The notes: a model not told the origin generated them from the letters alone. A stretch of DNA of 33,407 nucleotides from Candidatus Omnitrophota bacterium (GCA_016930235.1 JAFGHI010000059.1:1-33407), one strand, 5' to 3'. Positions 7,661 through 17,463 are shown, numbered from the stretch's first letter. A program made the numbers and translations.

Positions 7661-9114
7661 TATTTATCCTTTAATTCCATGAGCGCTCGTCTCGCCGCCA
7701 CGCATATTGCCTCGTAACCATTTCGCGCACCCATGGCAAACCCTTCTTTTTCCAAATCTTCGGGAAGAAGCGGCTTGCCGAATCTCACTCGAATCGGATG
7801 GCGTTTTGGATTCTTTGCCGTGCTGGGCCATGCTTCATAAGCTCCTTCTATCGCTACCGGGACGAGTTTTGCCCCTGACTCCTTAGCCAAGACACCGAAC
7901 CCTTTTCTAAACTTTCCGATTTTACCAGTCGTCGTGCGCAAACCTTCCGGGAAAAAACACAAACCTTTACCGCGCTGTAATACCAAATAAGCACTGCGCA
8001 GCGCTTCCAGAAAATGCGTTGAATAATCAAAAGGGATAAATCTCACCATCCTTACGATATTCCTCACCAAAGGAGATTTAGCAACCGGCCTAAAAAAATA
8101 CGGTATGAATAAAAAGAAAAAAAGCTGAAACACCGGCCTGCGCGGCAGACAAGCGGCAATGGCCGGCCCGTCAAGATCGCTCGTGTGGTTGGGATAGAGA
8201 ATATAAGCGCCTTCCTGGGGCACGTTCTCCGCCCCTTCGGCCTTAACACTGAAGAACAATTTCATAATCAAATAATCGAAGGCCGTTAAACTAAATCGAA
8301 GCAGCCATGCAAAATAACCGGTACCGAATTCGAGCGCCCCCAGGTGTTCTTCTTTCGGCAAGACCCGTAAATGTTTTTTCCAGTAGTTTGGCTCGAGGGG
8401 CACCGCTGGATCCTTTGAAGAAATCTCTTCAGCTCCTTTCAACGCATCCATGATCCCCAGAATAAGATCCTTTACAATAAAGGCTCGCGAGATTGCCTCA
8501 TCTTTAATATTTACCTTAAAAGCCAGCTCAAGGCACGAAGCCAGTTCGATCCTGCCCAATGAATCGATGCCAAGATCCAGTTCTAAAGAATCCTCGAGTA
8601 TGATCGGCCTTTTAATTCCACTGAGCTGCTTTAGACATCCCACGATTTTTATGCCCGCCTCGGATTCGATCAAGAGATGGTCCGCGGCCGAAAGCTCTTC
8701 CAATACCGGAAGAGCGCCTTCTATTCCCGCGATCACTCTGGGTTCATAGATGGCCTTGACCGCAACTCTGTCTATCTTACCGAACAGGTCATGCGGCAGA
8801 TTCTCAAGCGTAACAGTAAAACCTTTAAGCTTTTTATAAAAAGGGAGCGATGACGAGCCGTTATCAAAACTTTCCTTGATGGCCAGATGCAGATTCACTG
8901 AGGCGAATTTCCTAAAATTATCAAGATCCGGCTGTATCACAGCCCAAAGAACTTTCGATTCCTTGATGCCTTCCATCCCGGAGACTGTAAAGACGCACAT
9001 CTCTTTGATAGGGGCAATCTTTGTATAGAATTTCTCAATTTCATCCGGGTAAATTTTTGCCTCCAGATTCACGACGATAAAATCTCTGACTTTAGCGACC
9101 AGGTCTTTTATCAT
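7660..9114 (-). CDS. ACP-acyltransferase fusion with a ligase C-subdomain remnant
   Basis: This 484-residue protein has three parts. Residues 1-130 match the C-terminal subdomain of an AMP-forming acyl ligase, including a GKIDR motif (112-116) at the position of the catalytic A10 lysine, but the 440-residue adenylation core is missing. Residues 150-225 form an acyl carrier domain with phosphopantetheine site S185 in LGIDSLGR. Residues 285-484 form a PlsC acyltransferase with NHTSDLD (H310, D315) and FFPEGLR. It parallels the complete version at 14743-17463 from about residue 445 onward. The likely role is to transfer acyl groups from its own ACP to a lysophospholipid or glycolipid, with acyl loading in trans. 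The start overlaps the upstream gene by four bases (ATGA). Confidence 0.88.
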   Translation of the reverse strand: MIKDLVAKVRDFIVVNLEAKIYPDEIEKFYTKIAPIKEMCVFTVSGMEGIKESKVLWAVIQPDLDNFRKFASVNLHLAIKESFDNGSSSLPFYKKLKGFTVTLENLPHDLFGKIDRVAVKAIYEPRVIAGIEGALPVLEELSAADHLLIESEAGIKIVGCLKQLSGIKRPIILEDSLELDLGIDSLGRIELASCLELAFKVNIKDEAISRAFIVKDLILGIMDALKGAEEISSKDPAVPLEPNYWKKHLRVLPKEEHLGALEFGTGYFAWLLRFSLTAFDYLIMKLFFSVKAEGAENVPQEGAYILYPNHTSDLDGPAIAACLPRRPVFQLFFFLFIPYFFRPVAKSPLVRNIVRMVRFIPFDYSTHFLEALRSAYLVLQRGKGLCFFPEGLRTTTGKIGKFRKGFGVLAKESGAKLVPVAIEGAYEAWPSTAKNPKRHPIRVRFGKPLLPEDLEKEGFAMGARNGYEAICVAARRALMELKDK

Positions 9115-11795
9115 GGGCCCGCCTCATACCTGCCTATCGGCCGGCAGGTTTCTAATTCAAGAGAATTTGTTGCAGGGGTAACCCTTACGCTCTTAAAACC
9201 TGGTAATTGAATATCAATCGGCGGTTCTTTCGCAAACCAAGATCCATGCCACCCGACAATCATATTTTGCCCCTGCGGATTTATGGAAATTTGAATATCC
9301 CCAAAACTTGTTGGCGCGGGCCCAAACGCAATCGTTTGGTTTTTATCTAGCCAGACTCGCGGGATTCCCGAACATAAAATCAAACGGTTGTCTTCTTCGC
9401 GCACAAAACAATTTCTTAACATCAAAACCCATTCCGCCGCGGCCCAGACATGCTGTCCGTCACCCATGCATCCGCCGCCTGTGCGCGGATGGATGGACTC
9501 AGGCCATTGCCCCGTGGGTGAAGCCAGTTTAGCCACCGCTGTCATCAAACCAAAATACCGTGGATCCCCCGCACGCAGAAACACTTGAGCTAAGTGTAAC
9601 GTAAGGTAAGGATTAATCCCTGAATGGGTCATGTCATGAAAAAAACCTCCGTGAACTAAACAATTTTTTATTAAATAATCAGCTGTGCCTAAAATCCTTG
9701 GATCGTTCTGTTCAAAAACACGAAGTGGATAGCTAGCGACCAAAGAGCCGATGGCGCCTGTATCCAAACGGCGGTAAGGAGAAGCCGGTATCGCAGGTCT
9801 TTTAAAGCGTTTTTCAACATTCTTTAAACTTTGATTAATGCTTCCCAGCAATGAGACTGACTCCCTTTCAAAATGGGCAGCCTCCTCATGATCATGATAA
9901 GCAGTGCATAAAAAGGCCGCTGCTTTTAATCCCGAAACTCCCCAAAAGTCATCCCAATAATAAAAATCATTCGGCCCCAGGTGCTCGGCGCTGAATCCAG
10001 ACGGCAATAAGCCTGCGTGGAGAAATTGCGAATTGCTGGGCAGGCGTTTTTTACAAATCCACTTACCCGCTTTATGGATTGATTCCTTCCATCCTTCTGG
10101 CGGGGCATTTCCCGTCATCTGACAATACTGACTCATAATCCACAGGGCCTCTCCGTTAGAATCCCATTCCCCTTCCTGGGAAAGGAAATAACCTTGAGCG
10201 GTCTGACGCGATTTAAAACAATCCAGGGTACGACTGACGCGTTCCTTCAACCCAACACATAACAAAGCATAGAGTATAAAAGTGGCATCACGAAACCAAA
10301 ACCGCCTGTAAATATAAGGCCCGGCATAAACTTCCTTTGGAGAATGCAAAACCATGGTGCGGACAGCCGTTTCGTAAAGAAACTGAAAATGTGTATCGGG
10401 GATCTGCAATAAACACACGGCTTGAAGACTTTTCTCCCAGGCCATCTGCGCGGTTTCCTGATAGTCCTGACAGTATGCCTTTTTAATCGCACTTTTCATT
10501 AAAGGTATCGAGACGGTAATTTCTTGAGACTGTCCCGCTTCCAAGTGATATAACGCCGCGGCACTCGCCATACCGACCTTACATGAAATTTCTTTTTCAT
10601 TATCCTTGGATGACAAACGGCTATAGACATCGCCTCGACGATAATCCGAAAATACGTATTGATCCGGAGGTTTATCAAGATAAACAAAATTTTCATGGTT
10701 GACCTGCCATCCCGGCGAATCTTCAAGCAGAACAATAGTATTTATAAAGCTCACGCCTTCGGGGTTATAAGGCCTTAGAGAAACGGCCAGTTGCGCCTCT
10801 ATTGAAGCGGATCCCCGGATTTTAACCTCGCAGAAAAACGCTTGAGCCGAACCCATCGCTCGCGCTTTTAATTGAAGTTTTAATCGATCATCATTTGATT
10901 CTGTAACGATGCAAAGATTATCATTCATAACCATCCTTTGCGATACGTTGGGGCAGCGCGCCGGGATTAACGGCTCTCCTTCTTTTGGAATAATCCAAAC
11001 ATCGAGAGACCAGCTATCGTAATAGGGCGTAACAAGGCCGCGGGGATCCACAAGAGGAAATTCGGTGCAGTCGGGGACGCCCAAGGCCGTCCAATTTCTA
11101 TGTGTGAGATTAATTTGAGTCAGCGAAAAAGACCGCGGGATAAACGCCTCATTACGAGGATTGTATTGACATTCCACCCAATAAGGCCAAATCCAATCCA
11201 GGTTATGCTGGATCGCCAAAGTATTGATCAACCCACGAGCGTACAAAACTGCGCTTGAACGCACCAGTTCCATCGGAACCGTCACCTCTGAGGGCTGCGC
11301 AAAATTCTTGAGCTGGGAGATGATTTTGATAGGGTCCATAAACCCCTGCCTGCGCGCGGCGTCCCTTACCAAGAATCTCCATGGCGTCCACTTCCACCAC
11401 ACAGAATAAATCCTGTTTTGTTGCAGGGTTCTAAAAACCCACCATTTGAAGCAAACAAAGGTGAATAAACCTGTCAACGCAGTGGCAATAAGTAAAGCTG
11501 CGAGAACAGCCCCCGGCCACATATTGAGAATCGCTTGATTGGTTAAAACATTAATTCCTAAGGCCAACATATTAATCAGCGCATACCGTCCGATTTCTGC
11601 ATAGGATTGCTGGTTTTGTTTAAATATCCAATATTTGCCAAACAAATACCCGACAATACCCGCGCATGTAAAAGAAATGCCTTTGGATACGCTGAAGGGA
11701 AGAAAGGGAAGCAAAATGAAATAAACAAAAAAATCTGTCGCATTGATAACAGCCCCCGCAATTAAAAACCGGACAATCTCTTTTTTAGTATTCAT
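9111..11795 (-). CDS. GtrA membrane domain fused to a six-hairpin glycosidase
   Basis: This is an 894-residue protein. Residues 1-125 are a GtrA-family module with four membrane helices (PF04138), which usually accompanies lipid-linked sugar flipping or transfer. From about 160 the sequence is soluble: a beta-rich segment to about 430, then an alpha/alpha six-hairpin region resembling glucoamylase, GH63 or debranching-type glycosidases. Likely acidic catalytic or binding motifs are RFWFRDATF (498-506) and EGEWDSNGEALW (541-552). I cannot assign the GH family or substrate. The last residues, ETCRPIGRYEAGP, are encoded within a CCTGCC...GGCAGG palindrome at 9129-9148, so the C-terminus may have been altered by repeat insertion. 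Operon position between the patatin and ACP-acyltransferase suggests a surface glycolipid or lipid-linked glycan substrate. Confidence 0.8.
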   Translation of the reverse strand: MNTKKEIVRFLIAGAVINATDFFVYFILLPFLPFSVSKGISFTCAGIVGYLFGKYWIFKQNQQSYAEIGRYALINMLALGINVLTNQAILNMWPGAVLAALLIATALTGLFTFVCFKWWVFRTLQQNRIYSVWWKWTPWRFLVRDAARRQGFMDPIKIISQLKNFAQPSEVTVPMELVRSSAVLYARGLINTLAIQHNLDWIWPYWVECQYNPRNEAFIPRSFSLTQINLTHRNWTALGVPDCTEFPLVDPRGLVTPYYDSWSLDVWIIPKEGEPLIPARCPNVSQRMVMNDNLCIVTESNDDRLKLQLKARAMGSAQAFFCEVKIRGSASIEAQLAVSLRPYNPEGVSFINTIVLLEDSPGWQVNHENFVYLDKPPDQYVFSDYRRGDVYSRLSSKDNEKEISCKVGMASAAALYHLEAGQSQEITVSIPLMKSAIKKAYCQDYQETAQMAWEKSLQAVCLLQIPDTHFQFLYETAVRTMVLHSPKEVYAGPYIYRRFWFRDATFILYALLCVGLKERVSRTLDCFKSRQTAQGYFLSQEGEWDSNGEALWIMSQYCQMTGNAPPEGWKESIHKAGKWICKKRLPSNSQFLHAGLLPSGFSAEHLGPNDFYYWDDFWGVSGLKAAAFLCTAYHDHEEAAHFERESVSLLGSINQSLKNVEKRFKRPAIPASPYRRLDTGAIGSLVASYPLRVFEQNDPRILGTADYLIKNCLVHGGFFHDMTHSGINPYLTLHLAQVFLRAGDPRYFGLMTAVAKLASPTGQWPESIHPRTGGGCMGDGQHVWAAAEWVLMLRNCFVREEDNRLILCSGIPRVWLDKNQTIAFGPAPTSFGDIQISINPQGQNMIVGWHGSWFAKEPPIDIQLPGFKSVRVTPATNSLELETCRPIGRYEAGP
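9129..9148. repeat. Short palindromic repeat inside the GtrA-glycosidase gene
   Basis: CCTGCC-TATCGGCC-GGCAGG, with CCTGCC/GGCAGG ends. Its first 13 bases (CCTGCCTATCGGC) are identical to the start of the longer element at 28982-29030. It encodes the C-terminal residues of the fusion protein. Confidence 0.55.
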
Positions 11796-11827
11796 ATCCG
11801 CTTTTAGAAAATTTCCCTCATAACAGG

Positions 11828-13036
11828 TTATTTATCCTCTAACACAAGTCCGGGCGGAGCTTTATGCCACTGATACCCCTTGATCGCATCATCATATCCA
11901 CGTTTGAAGAGCCTCTTCATTTCCTGCCTGTCGAACATCTCTTTTTGATGAGGCGTAAAATCTTCCGGGATATACGCTAGATTGTAATCCCATCCTCTTT
12001 CCTTCGCGTATGCGTAAACCCGGTAAGTATCCCCGGCCATTTTTGACGCTCCGTTGGTTTCAATCGTACGCGAGATGATCGCCGTCAGATTATCTTCTAC
12101 CTGTCTTGAGTGCGGCGACATATAACACAGATTGAGGATATATAACTGCGTTCTGAATCCTTTTAGATCGATCCCGGAGAAGGGTACCTCGGATCCTGCA
12201 CCTTCCATTAAGTGGTAAACATAAAAAATACCGCCAATCACCCCTCCGTCCGCGTGCATCTCGTCATAACGCCTGCCACCGGCTTCAACTTGAAAAAAGA
12301 CCGGAGGAAGCGTGGATGAAAACGAGCATGAGGCCAGAATTATTTTGCGAAACATCTTCACCGAATCGGGGCCTCCTTTGGATGCGAGCGCTCCCATGTC
12401 CCATATCACAAACTCCTGGGCATCAAGATCCGTGGTTCCCACATAGAGCCTGCGTCCCTTCCTGTGTTCTTGGGCGACTTTCGCCAGCAAATTCTCATCC
12501 ACAATGTCATCGATTTTTTTAGCGAACAGGTCTGAGCTGTATAAGGAATTCTTGAATAAAAGAGCAAAAACATTTCTCGTTCTTACAACATCCTTGGTCG
12601 AGATCGACGTGAAAAGGTCCGCAAGCCGGTCTTCATCCTCTTTTCCTAAAAACGTAGCAAGGGCGATGAGTGATCCGCTTGAGTAACCGGTCACTATTTT
12701 AAATACCGGCCGGGAGCCTGCATCTGACCATCCTTTTAAGAGACCTATGCCGTAAGCGCTGTTCGATACACCGCCGCCGATAATGAGCACAGGATAGGTC
12801 TTTATACCGTCAACGAGATAGTCTGATTTACCTTCCTCTTTAAACGAATCTGCCAGGCTCTGCTGCATGAAGAGAGAATCGGGCTTGCTCGTGTAGTAGC
12901 GCATATCTGGCATACCGACAACAACGGCCTTCCCGACAAGATTTTCAGGTACCGCATGCCGCACATGGGCGCACCCCGATGAACCTGAAAGACAGGCTAT
13001 GATAATGAGCAAATGATATAACTTCTTTTGTCTCAT
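11828..13036 (-). CDS. Patatin-like phospholipase lipoprotein
   Basis: This 402-residue protein has a lipoprotein-type signal (Cys22 in SGSSGC). The patatin catalytic dyad is present: Ser in GYSSGS (G-x-S-x-G) and Asp in HADGGVIGG. Patatins hydrolyse acyl esters of phospholipids. The oxyanion-hole loop is odd: GGGVSNSAYG lacks the usual Lys/Arg-Gly, whereas the paralog at 18282-19523 keeps AGGPKGAYG. The two proteins are otherwise alike along their length. I place the start at ATG 13036 because GAGG precedes it by nine bases; ATG 13063 has no ribosome site. It is first in a run of seven minus-strand genes behind operator E. Confidence 0.88.
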   Translation of the reverse strand: MRQKKLYHLLIIIACLSGSSGCAHVRHAVPENLVGKAVVVGMPDMRYYTSKPDSLFMQQSLADSFKEEGKSDYLVDGIKTYPVLIIGGGVSNSAYGIGLLKGWSDAGSRPVFKIVTGYSSGSLIALATFLGKEDEDRLADLFTSISTKDVVRTRNVFALLFKNSLYSSDLFAKKIDDIVDENLLAKVAQEHRKGRRLYVGTTDLDAQEFVIWDMGALASKGGPDSVKMFRKIILASCSFSSTLPPVFFQVEAGGRRYDEMHADGGVIGGIFYVYHLMEGAGSEVPFSGIDLKGFRTQLYILNLCYMSPHSRQVEDNLTAIISRTIETNGASKMAGDTYRVYAYAKERGWDYNLAYIPEDFTPHQKEMFDRQEMKRLFKRGYDDAIKGYQWHKAPPGLVLEDK

Positions 13037-13513
13037 AATTTTTATCCTCAGCGTCTTTCTCATTAAGGCAGGCGGCAGTTCGTTCCGACAGAAAATATTT
13101 ACTTTTTTCTGGGGGCGTTTAACGCTTAACTTTCTTCACAGCGACACAACGCTGCTTTGCTGCATGGTCATCCGCCCTGTCTATTCTCCGAAGACGCGCA
13201 AACCGGCTTGTCCGACGAATGGCGCGGACAGTCCAGTACCCCGTCAGAAACCCCTTCATAGTGACCCGAAAACCGGAGGAACGCTATGGGGTGATTACCC
13301 CATTCCAAAATTTTAAGACTCTGAAGATGCAAAAAAGAAGGTCAAAGACAAGAAAATCGATTATACTATTTCAAGATTGTTCTTTGAGTCATTACCTCCG
13401 GCAATAGATTCTGAACGGTTCAGCAGGTACAAATCCTGAGGACGGGTCACCTGAACTCGTTTCCAAAAAGGTCTGACGGCATACAAAAATTTTAGGAGGA
13501 GTCGCCCGACAAT
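13037..13513. other. Divergent intergenic region carrying operator E
   Basis: This 477-base gap between the minus-strand patatin and the plus-strand acyltransferase contains operator E. It also holds a small palindrome CTGAACgGTTCAG at 13411-13423 and a plus-strand TATACT near 13363 that could be the -10 of the acyltransferase promoter. I see no credible gene in it. Confidence 0.5.
13255..13303 (-). promoter_or_regulatory. Operator E and promoter of the patatin-to-kinase run
   Basis: A perfect 7-4-7 repeat, ATGGGGT-GATT-ACCCCAT, lies at 13286-13303. On the minus strand AGCGT follows, then GGTTTTCGGGTCA and a -10-like TATGAA at 13255-13260 after 25 nt. The leader to the patatin ATG at 13036 is about 210 nt, the longest in the set. 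On the plus side no AG or -10 appears at the matching distance, so it looks unidirectional. Confidence 0.7.
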
Positions 13514-14740
13514 ATGGCATCCACTGATTTTCCGCACAATTCGGCAATAGGTTTTCGCCCTGCGAAGCACTGCCGCTGGATCATAGGGACAGTCCAGTTT
13601 TGGAACGCCCTTGATCTTGCCTGGCACAACCGGCTGAACCTCGAGGCGCGCGATCTTGAAATCCTCAAATCAATCCCAAAAGATTCAGGCTTGATATTGG
13701 CAGCGAACCATTCAGACGAAATGGACCCCAGAATCTTCATCGAGCTTGCTCGCCGTTCTCATCTTCGATTCACCTATATGATCAATTCCGAAGCTTTTGA
13801 GCAAGGCCATGGCCTCTACGGTTGGTTGTTGCAGCGTCTAGGAGATTTTTCGGTCGAAAGGGGCGGCGGGGACCAAGCGGCAAGGCGTTATGCGGTCGAC
13901 ATCGTCAAAAAAGGACACGGGGCCCTGGTCATGTTTCCTGAGGGAGAGATCTCCTATTTAAATGATCGGGTGCAACCTTTTAAAACCGGCGCTGTCCACA
14001 TGGGTTTGCAGGCTATCACTGAGACTCGGAAAACAGATGCTTCCTGGACGGCCTATCTCTTGCCGGTCGCTATCAAATATTATTACCGCAAGCCGATCAA
14101 GTTGATTTTGGGCAAAAAAATCCGAGCGATCGAAAAACGCCTGCTTATCCACGCAAATTTTTTTACCTTTCAAGAGAAAATCATCCGCATTATGGCAAAA
14201 ATTTTAAAGCGCCAAGAACTCATCAACCGCACCCAAAGGATTTCCGAACAACTGACACGGCTCAAAGAACAAGCAAGGCTTGCCCAGGCTGCGTTGCTTT
14301 CAAGGGTCGAGACGAAATATCCGCAGGTTCAGATTAACCCCAAGGCGCAACTCGTTGACCGCGCTCAGAAAATGATTTATTTTCTGCGGGAAAAGTTGAA
14401 CCGGAAAAAACTTTTCAGCCATGAAGCCGGAATACAGCTTCAAGATAACATTAAAGATCTCAAGGAAAGCATCCAGATGGCGGGATGGCAACCGGAATAT
14501 ATCGACCTCACTCCTTCAGAAGAACGGTTAGCCGAAACAGTGATGAAGCTTGAGCGTGAAGTCTTCAAGCTCAAAAAACCCCATCCCCTCGGTAACCGGA
14601 ATGCCTTCGTACGCATCGGTCCTCCCCTTGACCTCAGCCGTTATGTGGAACCCTATCAGAAAGACCCCTCGACCCTGTCCCATCAGATCGCGGAAGAATT
14701 GCGCAATAAGATTCAATCCCTGATCGAAAATATGAAATAA
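13514..14740 (+). CDS. PlsC-type acyltransferase with helical C-terminal domain
   Basis: This is a 408-residue protein. Residues 55-210 carry PlsC/LPLAT motifs: NHSDEMD (H66, D71), a Gly/Arg-rich block (RGGGDQAARR) and MFPEGEIS. The family transfers acyl chains to lysophosphatidate or related acceptors at the inner membrane. Residues 220-408 are charged and helical and not part of a usual PlsC. There is no membrane anchor. A strong AGGAGGAG lies about 12 nt before the ATG, longer than normal spacing, but no closer start codon exists. It is the only plus-strand lipid gene here and converges on the acyl-ligase gene, its stop two bases from that gene's end. Confidence 0.87.
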   Translation: MASTDFPHNSAIGFRPAKHCRWIIGTVQFWNALDLAWHNRLNLEARDLEILKSIPKDSGLILAANHSDEMDPRIFIELARRSHLRFTYMINSEAFEQGHGLYGWLLQRLGDFSVERGGGDQAARRYAVDIVKKGHGALVMFPEGEISYLNDRVQPFKTGAVHMGLQAITETRKTDASWTAYLLPVAIKYYYRKPIKLILGKKIRAIEKRLLIHANFFTFQEKIIRIMAKILKRQELINRTQRISEQLTRLKEQARLAQAALLSRVETKYPQVQINPKAQLVDRAQKMIYFLREKLNRKKLFSHEAGIQLQDNIKDLKESIQMAGWQPEYIDLTPSEERLAETVMKLEREVFKLKKPHPLGNRNAFVRIGPPLDLSRYVEPYQKDPSTLSHQIAEELRNKIQSLIENMK

Positions 14741-14742
14741 AT

Positions 14743-17463
14743 TCATCGGAGTTTCAGAACCTCTTCCCTTATGCCCAAGGCAATTGCTTCATATTCATCC
14801 TTGGCCCCCAGTTTCAGCCCCTCTTGCTTAAGTTCGTTAAAATCAAAAGGCCTTCCAAAAGTTATTTTTACCGGGTGGGGCCTTGGAAGCGACCTTGTCC
14901 TCGGCCAGGATTCGTATGAACCTGTAATGAATACCGGAACCAGCGGGACATTCAGTTCTTTTGCCAATATCCCGACCCCTTTTTTGAATTCTTTGACATT
15001 TCCGTCGATCGATCTTTGAGCTTCCGGAAAGATACAGACGATCTTGTTATTTTTAAGAACATAAGAAGACGCCTGCATGGCTTCCACGAAGTGCATACCC
15101 GGATCAATGGGAATCACCCTGATATATTGGATGATATTCCTGATAAAGGGCTGTTCGAAATAGGCTCTAAAACCAACGAAAAAAAGATCCATTCGTAAAC
15201 TCGCAGGCATCGAAGCCTCAACAATAAACGCATCCAGGTAACTGCCGTGGTTCACGCACAAGATGCACTTTCCCATTTTTGGGATGTTTTCCGTCCCGAA
15301 AACCTTAAGCCGCCAGATGACCCTGAACACAAGACATAAAATTTCAGCGAATAGAAGCATCCCTGAAATCGTCATCCGGTTTGGCGCCAGATTGAGCTTT
15401 TTTATAATCTCTTGGGCGGGCTTTTCGTTTAAAATCTCATTCCATGAAGTTTGGCTCTTGACCTGTGGAATCGGCTCTCTTTGAACCCACTCACCCGGAA
15501 CCAGCCTCTCCATCTCGAGGATAAGCTCTTTAACAGTAAAGGCCTTGATCATGGACTCATTCGGGATGCGAATGTGAAGCATCTTTTCTAACGCTATGAT
15601 GAGTTCTACGCGGCCCAGCGAATCGATACCGAGATCCAGTTCAATATGATCACTCGGGGTTATCTGTTTTTCTAACTTTGCGTGTTTTTTCAGGGCCTCG
15701 ATGATCTTCCTGCCAACACCGGAAGAAAGCAGCCTGAGATCCTCATCCGTAACGGAGATTTCCTCTATCGGGCCTTTTAACTTGATCCCCTTAAGTTCAT
15801 CAAGATATTTCTTCTTAACTTCATACCTTTTTATCTTGCCCAACCGCGTGCGCGGCATGGCGTCCTTTACAATCATATAGCCCTTGATGCGTTTGTAGGG
15901 AACAAGTCCCTCCGATAAATTTTCCAGCTCCCATCTGATTACGCTATTAAGATCGACCTCCCCAACCTTCCGGCAATAGTCTGCGTCGGGCACGACCACG
16001 GCAGTCAGCCTCTCTTCCTCCGATCCGCCGATACCCAGGACGCATATTTCTTTAATGTAAAGGCTCTTCGTATAATGAGATTCTATCTCTTCGGGATAGA
16101 TGTTTTTGCCGGAGCTTAAAACAATGATCTCCTTCTTCCTTCCTGTAATATAAAGATAGCCGTCCTTATCGATATGGCCCAGGTCGCCGGAGTAAAACCA
16201 GCCATCCTTTAAAACACTCGAGGTCTCGTCGGTTCTCTTGTAGTAGCCTTTCATGACATTGGGGCCTTTGATGACCACCTCACCCATCCCCGCTGCGTCG
16301 GGATAATCGATTTTTAATTCGACATCCGGGATCACCCTGCCGACAGAACCGATCTTCTGCTTCTTTAATGGGGTCGAGGTCACCAAGGGCGATGTTTCGG
16401 TAAGGCCGTATCCTTCGGGTATTGTAAAACCAACCTTCGTGAGAAATCTCGCCGCTTCTTCATTTAACTTGGCACCGCCGCAGGCAAAGAATCTTAAAGA
16501 TTGCCCGAACGGCCGGTGTATCGCGGGCAGGGCCAGCTTGCTCAAATTGATTCCGCTCAACCTTCTTATCTGCCACAATATCCCGATCAGCCCAAAAAGC
16601 GGCATCCTGAAAAAAAACGGTATCTTCTCCATTTTCTCCAGGATGTTCGTATAAAATATAGAAAAAAGTTGCGGGACCCCTACCAATACCGTGACTCCGG
16701 CTTCCCTCATCAAACTCAGCAATTCATCGCTCCGAAGGCTTGAAGTATAAGTCACCCGTGCGCGGCAAAAAAGCGGCGTGATCAGCGTAACCATAAAAGG
16801 ATAGGCATGGTGCAGGGGTAATATCGATATAAAAACATCCTTATCCGAGAAGAGCTTCAGTTTTTCGATACTTTGAAAATTAGAGCAAATATTTTTATGC
16901 GTGAGCATGACCCCTTTGGGCTTGCTGATAGTACCTGATGTATAGATAAGAGAAGCGATATCTTCGAGAAAAACCTCGGGCCATGCGACCCCTTCGCGCA
17001 AGGTCGATTGAACCTCGGCCAGGCCTATAAGGTTTTCTTCTTCAATATCCAGGTCCAGGATAACGATTTTTTTTAACCCGGTTTTTATCTTATCAATATT
17101 TTTTGTCTGAAAAACGGCATCGGAGACAAAGATGATTTTTGCGGCGCAGTCATTGATGAGATTTTCTATTTCTTGCTCGGTCAACTGTGGATCGAGAGGA
17201 ACACCGGTCAGACCCGCAGCCATGATGCCTAAATAGATGATTGCCCATTCCGGCCGATTCTCTATACATAGTGCCGCGAAGTCGCCTTTTTTAAAACCCT
17301 CCCGGATCAGAAATGCGCCTATCTTTAGAGAGAGATCTTCCGCTTGTCCATAGGTCCATCTCTCCCAGGCAGAGCCTTTTTTAATCTGAAGGCATATCCT
17401 GTCTGGGAATCGGGAAGAAATTTGCGAAAATATCTTATGGATAATCAACTCTTCCTTCTTCAT
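14743..17463 (-). CDS. Acyl ligase-ACP-acyltransferase fusion (self-loading, Aas-like)
   Basis: This 906-residue, three-domain enzyme starts with an AMP-forming acyl-CoA/acyl-ACP ligase (1-560). Its motifs are IYTSGTISKPKG (173-184), YGLTETSP (352-359), YSGDLG (424-429), TGRKKEI (440-446) and the catalytic A10 lysine in GKIKR (542-546). An acyl carrier domain follows (580-650) with phosphopantetheine site S615 in LGIDSLGR. The PlsC acyltransferase (700-906) has NHGSYLD (H739, D744) and FPEAQRS. It should activate a free fatty acid, load it on its own ACP and esterify a lysolipid, like E. coli Aas but with the carrier built in. The ATG overlaps the hydrolase stop by four bases. With patatins nearby it completes a deacylation/reacylation set. 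Confidence 0.92.
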   Translation of the reverse strand: MKKEELIIHKIFSQISSRFPDRICLQIKKGSAWERWTYGQAEDLSLKIGAFLIREGFKKGDFAALCIENRPEWAIIYLGIMAAGLTGVPLDPQLTEQEIENLINDCAAKIIFVSDAVFQTKNIDKIKTGLKKIVILDLDIEEENLIGLAEVQSTLREGVAWPEVFLEDIASLIYTSGTISKPKGVMLTHKNICSNFQSIEKLKLFSDKDVFISILPLHHAYPFMVTLITPLFCRARVTYTSSLRSDELLSLMREAGVTVLVGVPQLFSIFYTNILEKMEKIPFFFRMPLFGLIGILWQIRRLSGINLSKLALPAIHRPFGQSLRFFACGGAKLNEEAARFLTKVGFTIPEGYGLTETSPLVTSTPLKKQKIGSVGRVIPDVELKIDYPDAAGMGEVVIKGPNVMKGYYKRTDETSSVLKDGWFYSGDLGHIDKDGYLYITGRKKEIIVLSSGKNIYPEEIESHYTKSLYIKEICVLGIGGSEEERLTAVVVPDADYCRKVGEVDLNSVIRWELENLSEGLVPYKRIKGYMIVKDAMPRTRLGKIKRYEVKKKYLDELKGIKLKGPIEEISVTDEDLRLLSSGVGRKIIEALKKHAKLEKQITPSDHIELDLGIDSLGRVELIIALEKMLHIRIPNESMIKAFTVKELILEMERLVPGEWVQREPIPQVKSQTSWNEILNEKPAQEIIKKLNLAPNRMTISGMLLFAEILCLVFRVIWRLKVFGTENIPKMGKCILCVNHGSYLDAFIVEASMPASLRMDLFFVGFRAYFEQPFIRNIIQYIRVIPIDPGMHFVEAMQASSYVLKNNKIVCIFPEAQRSIDGNVKEFKKGVGILAKELNVPLVPVFITGSYESWPRTRSLPRPHPVKITFGRPFDFNELKQEGLKLGAKDEYEAIALGIREEVLKLR

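Noticed and set aside
13219-13407. A 62-codon plus-strand frame across operator E
   Set aside because: It runs through the operator and the patatin promoter, has no ribosome site and a random-looking composition.
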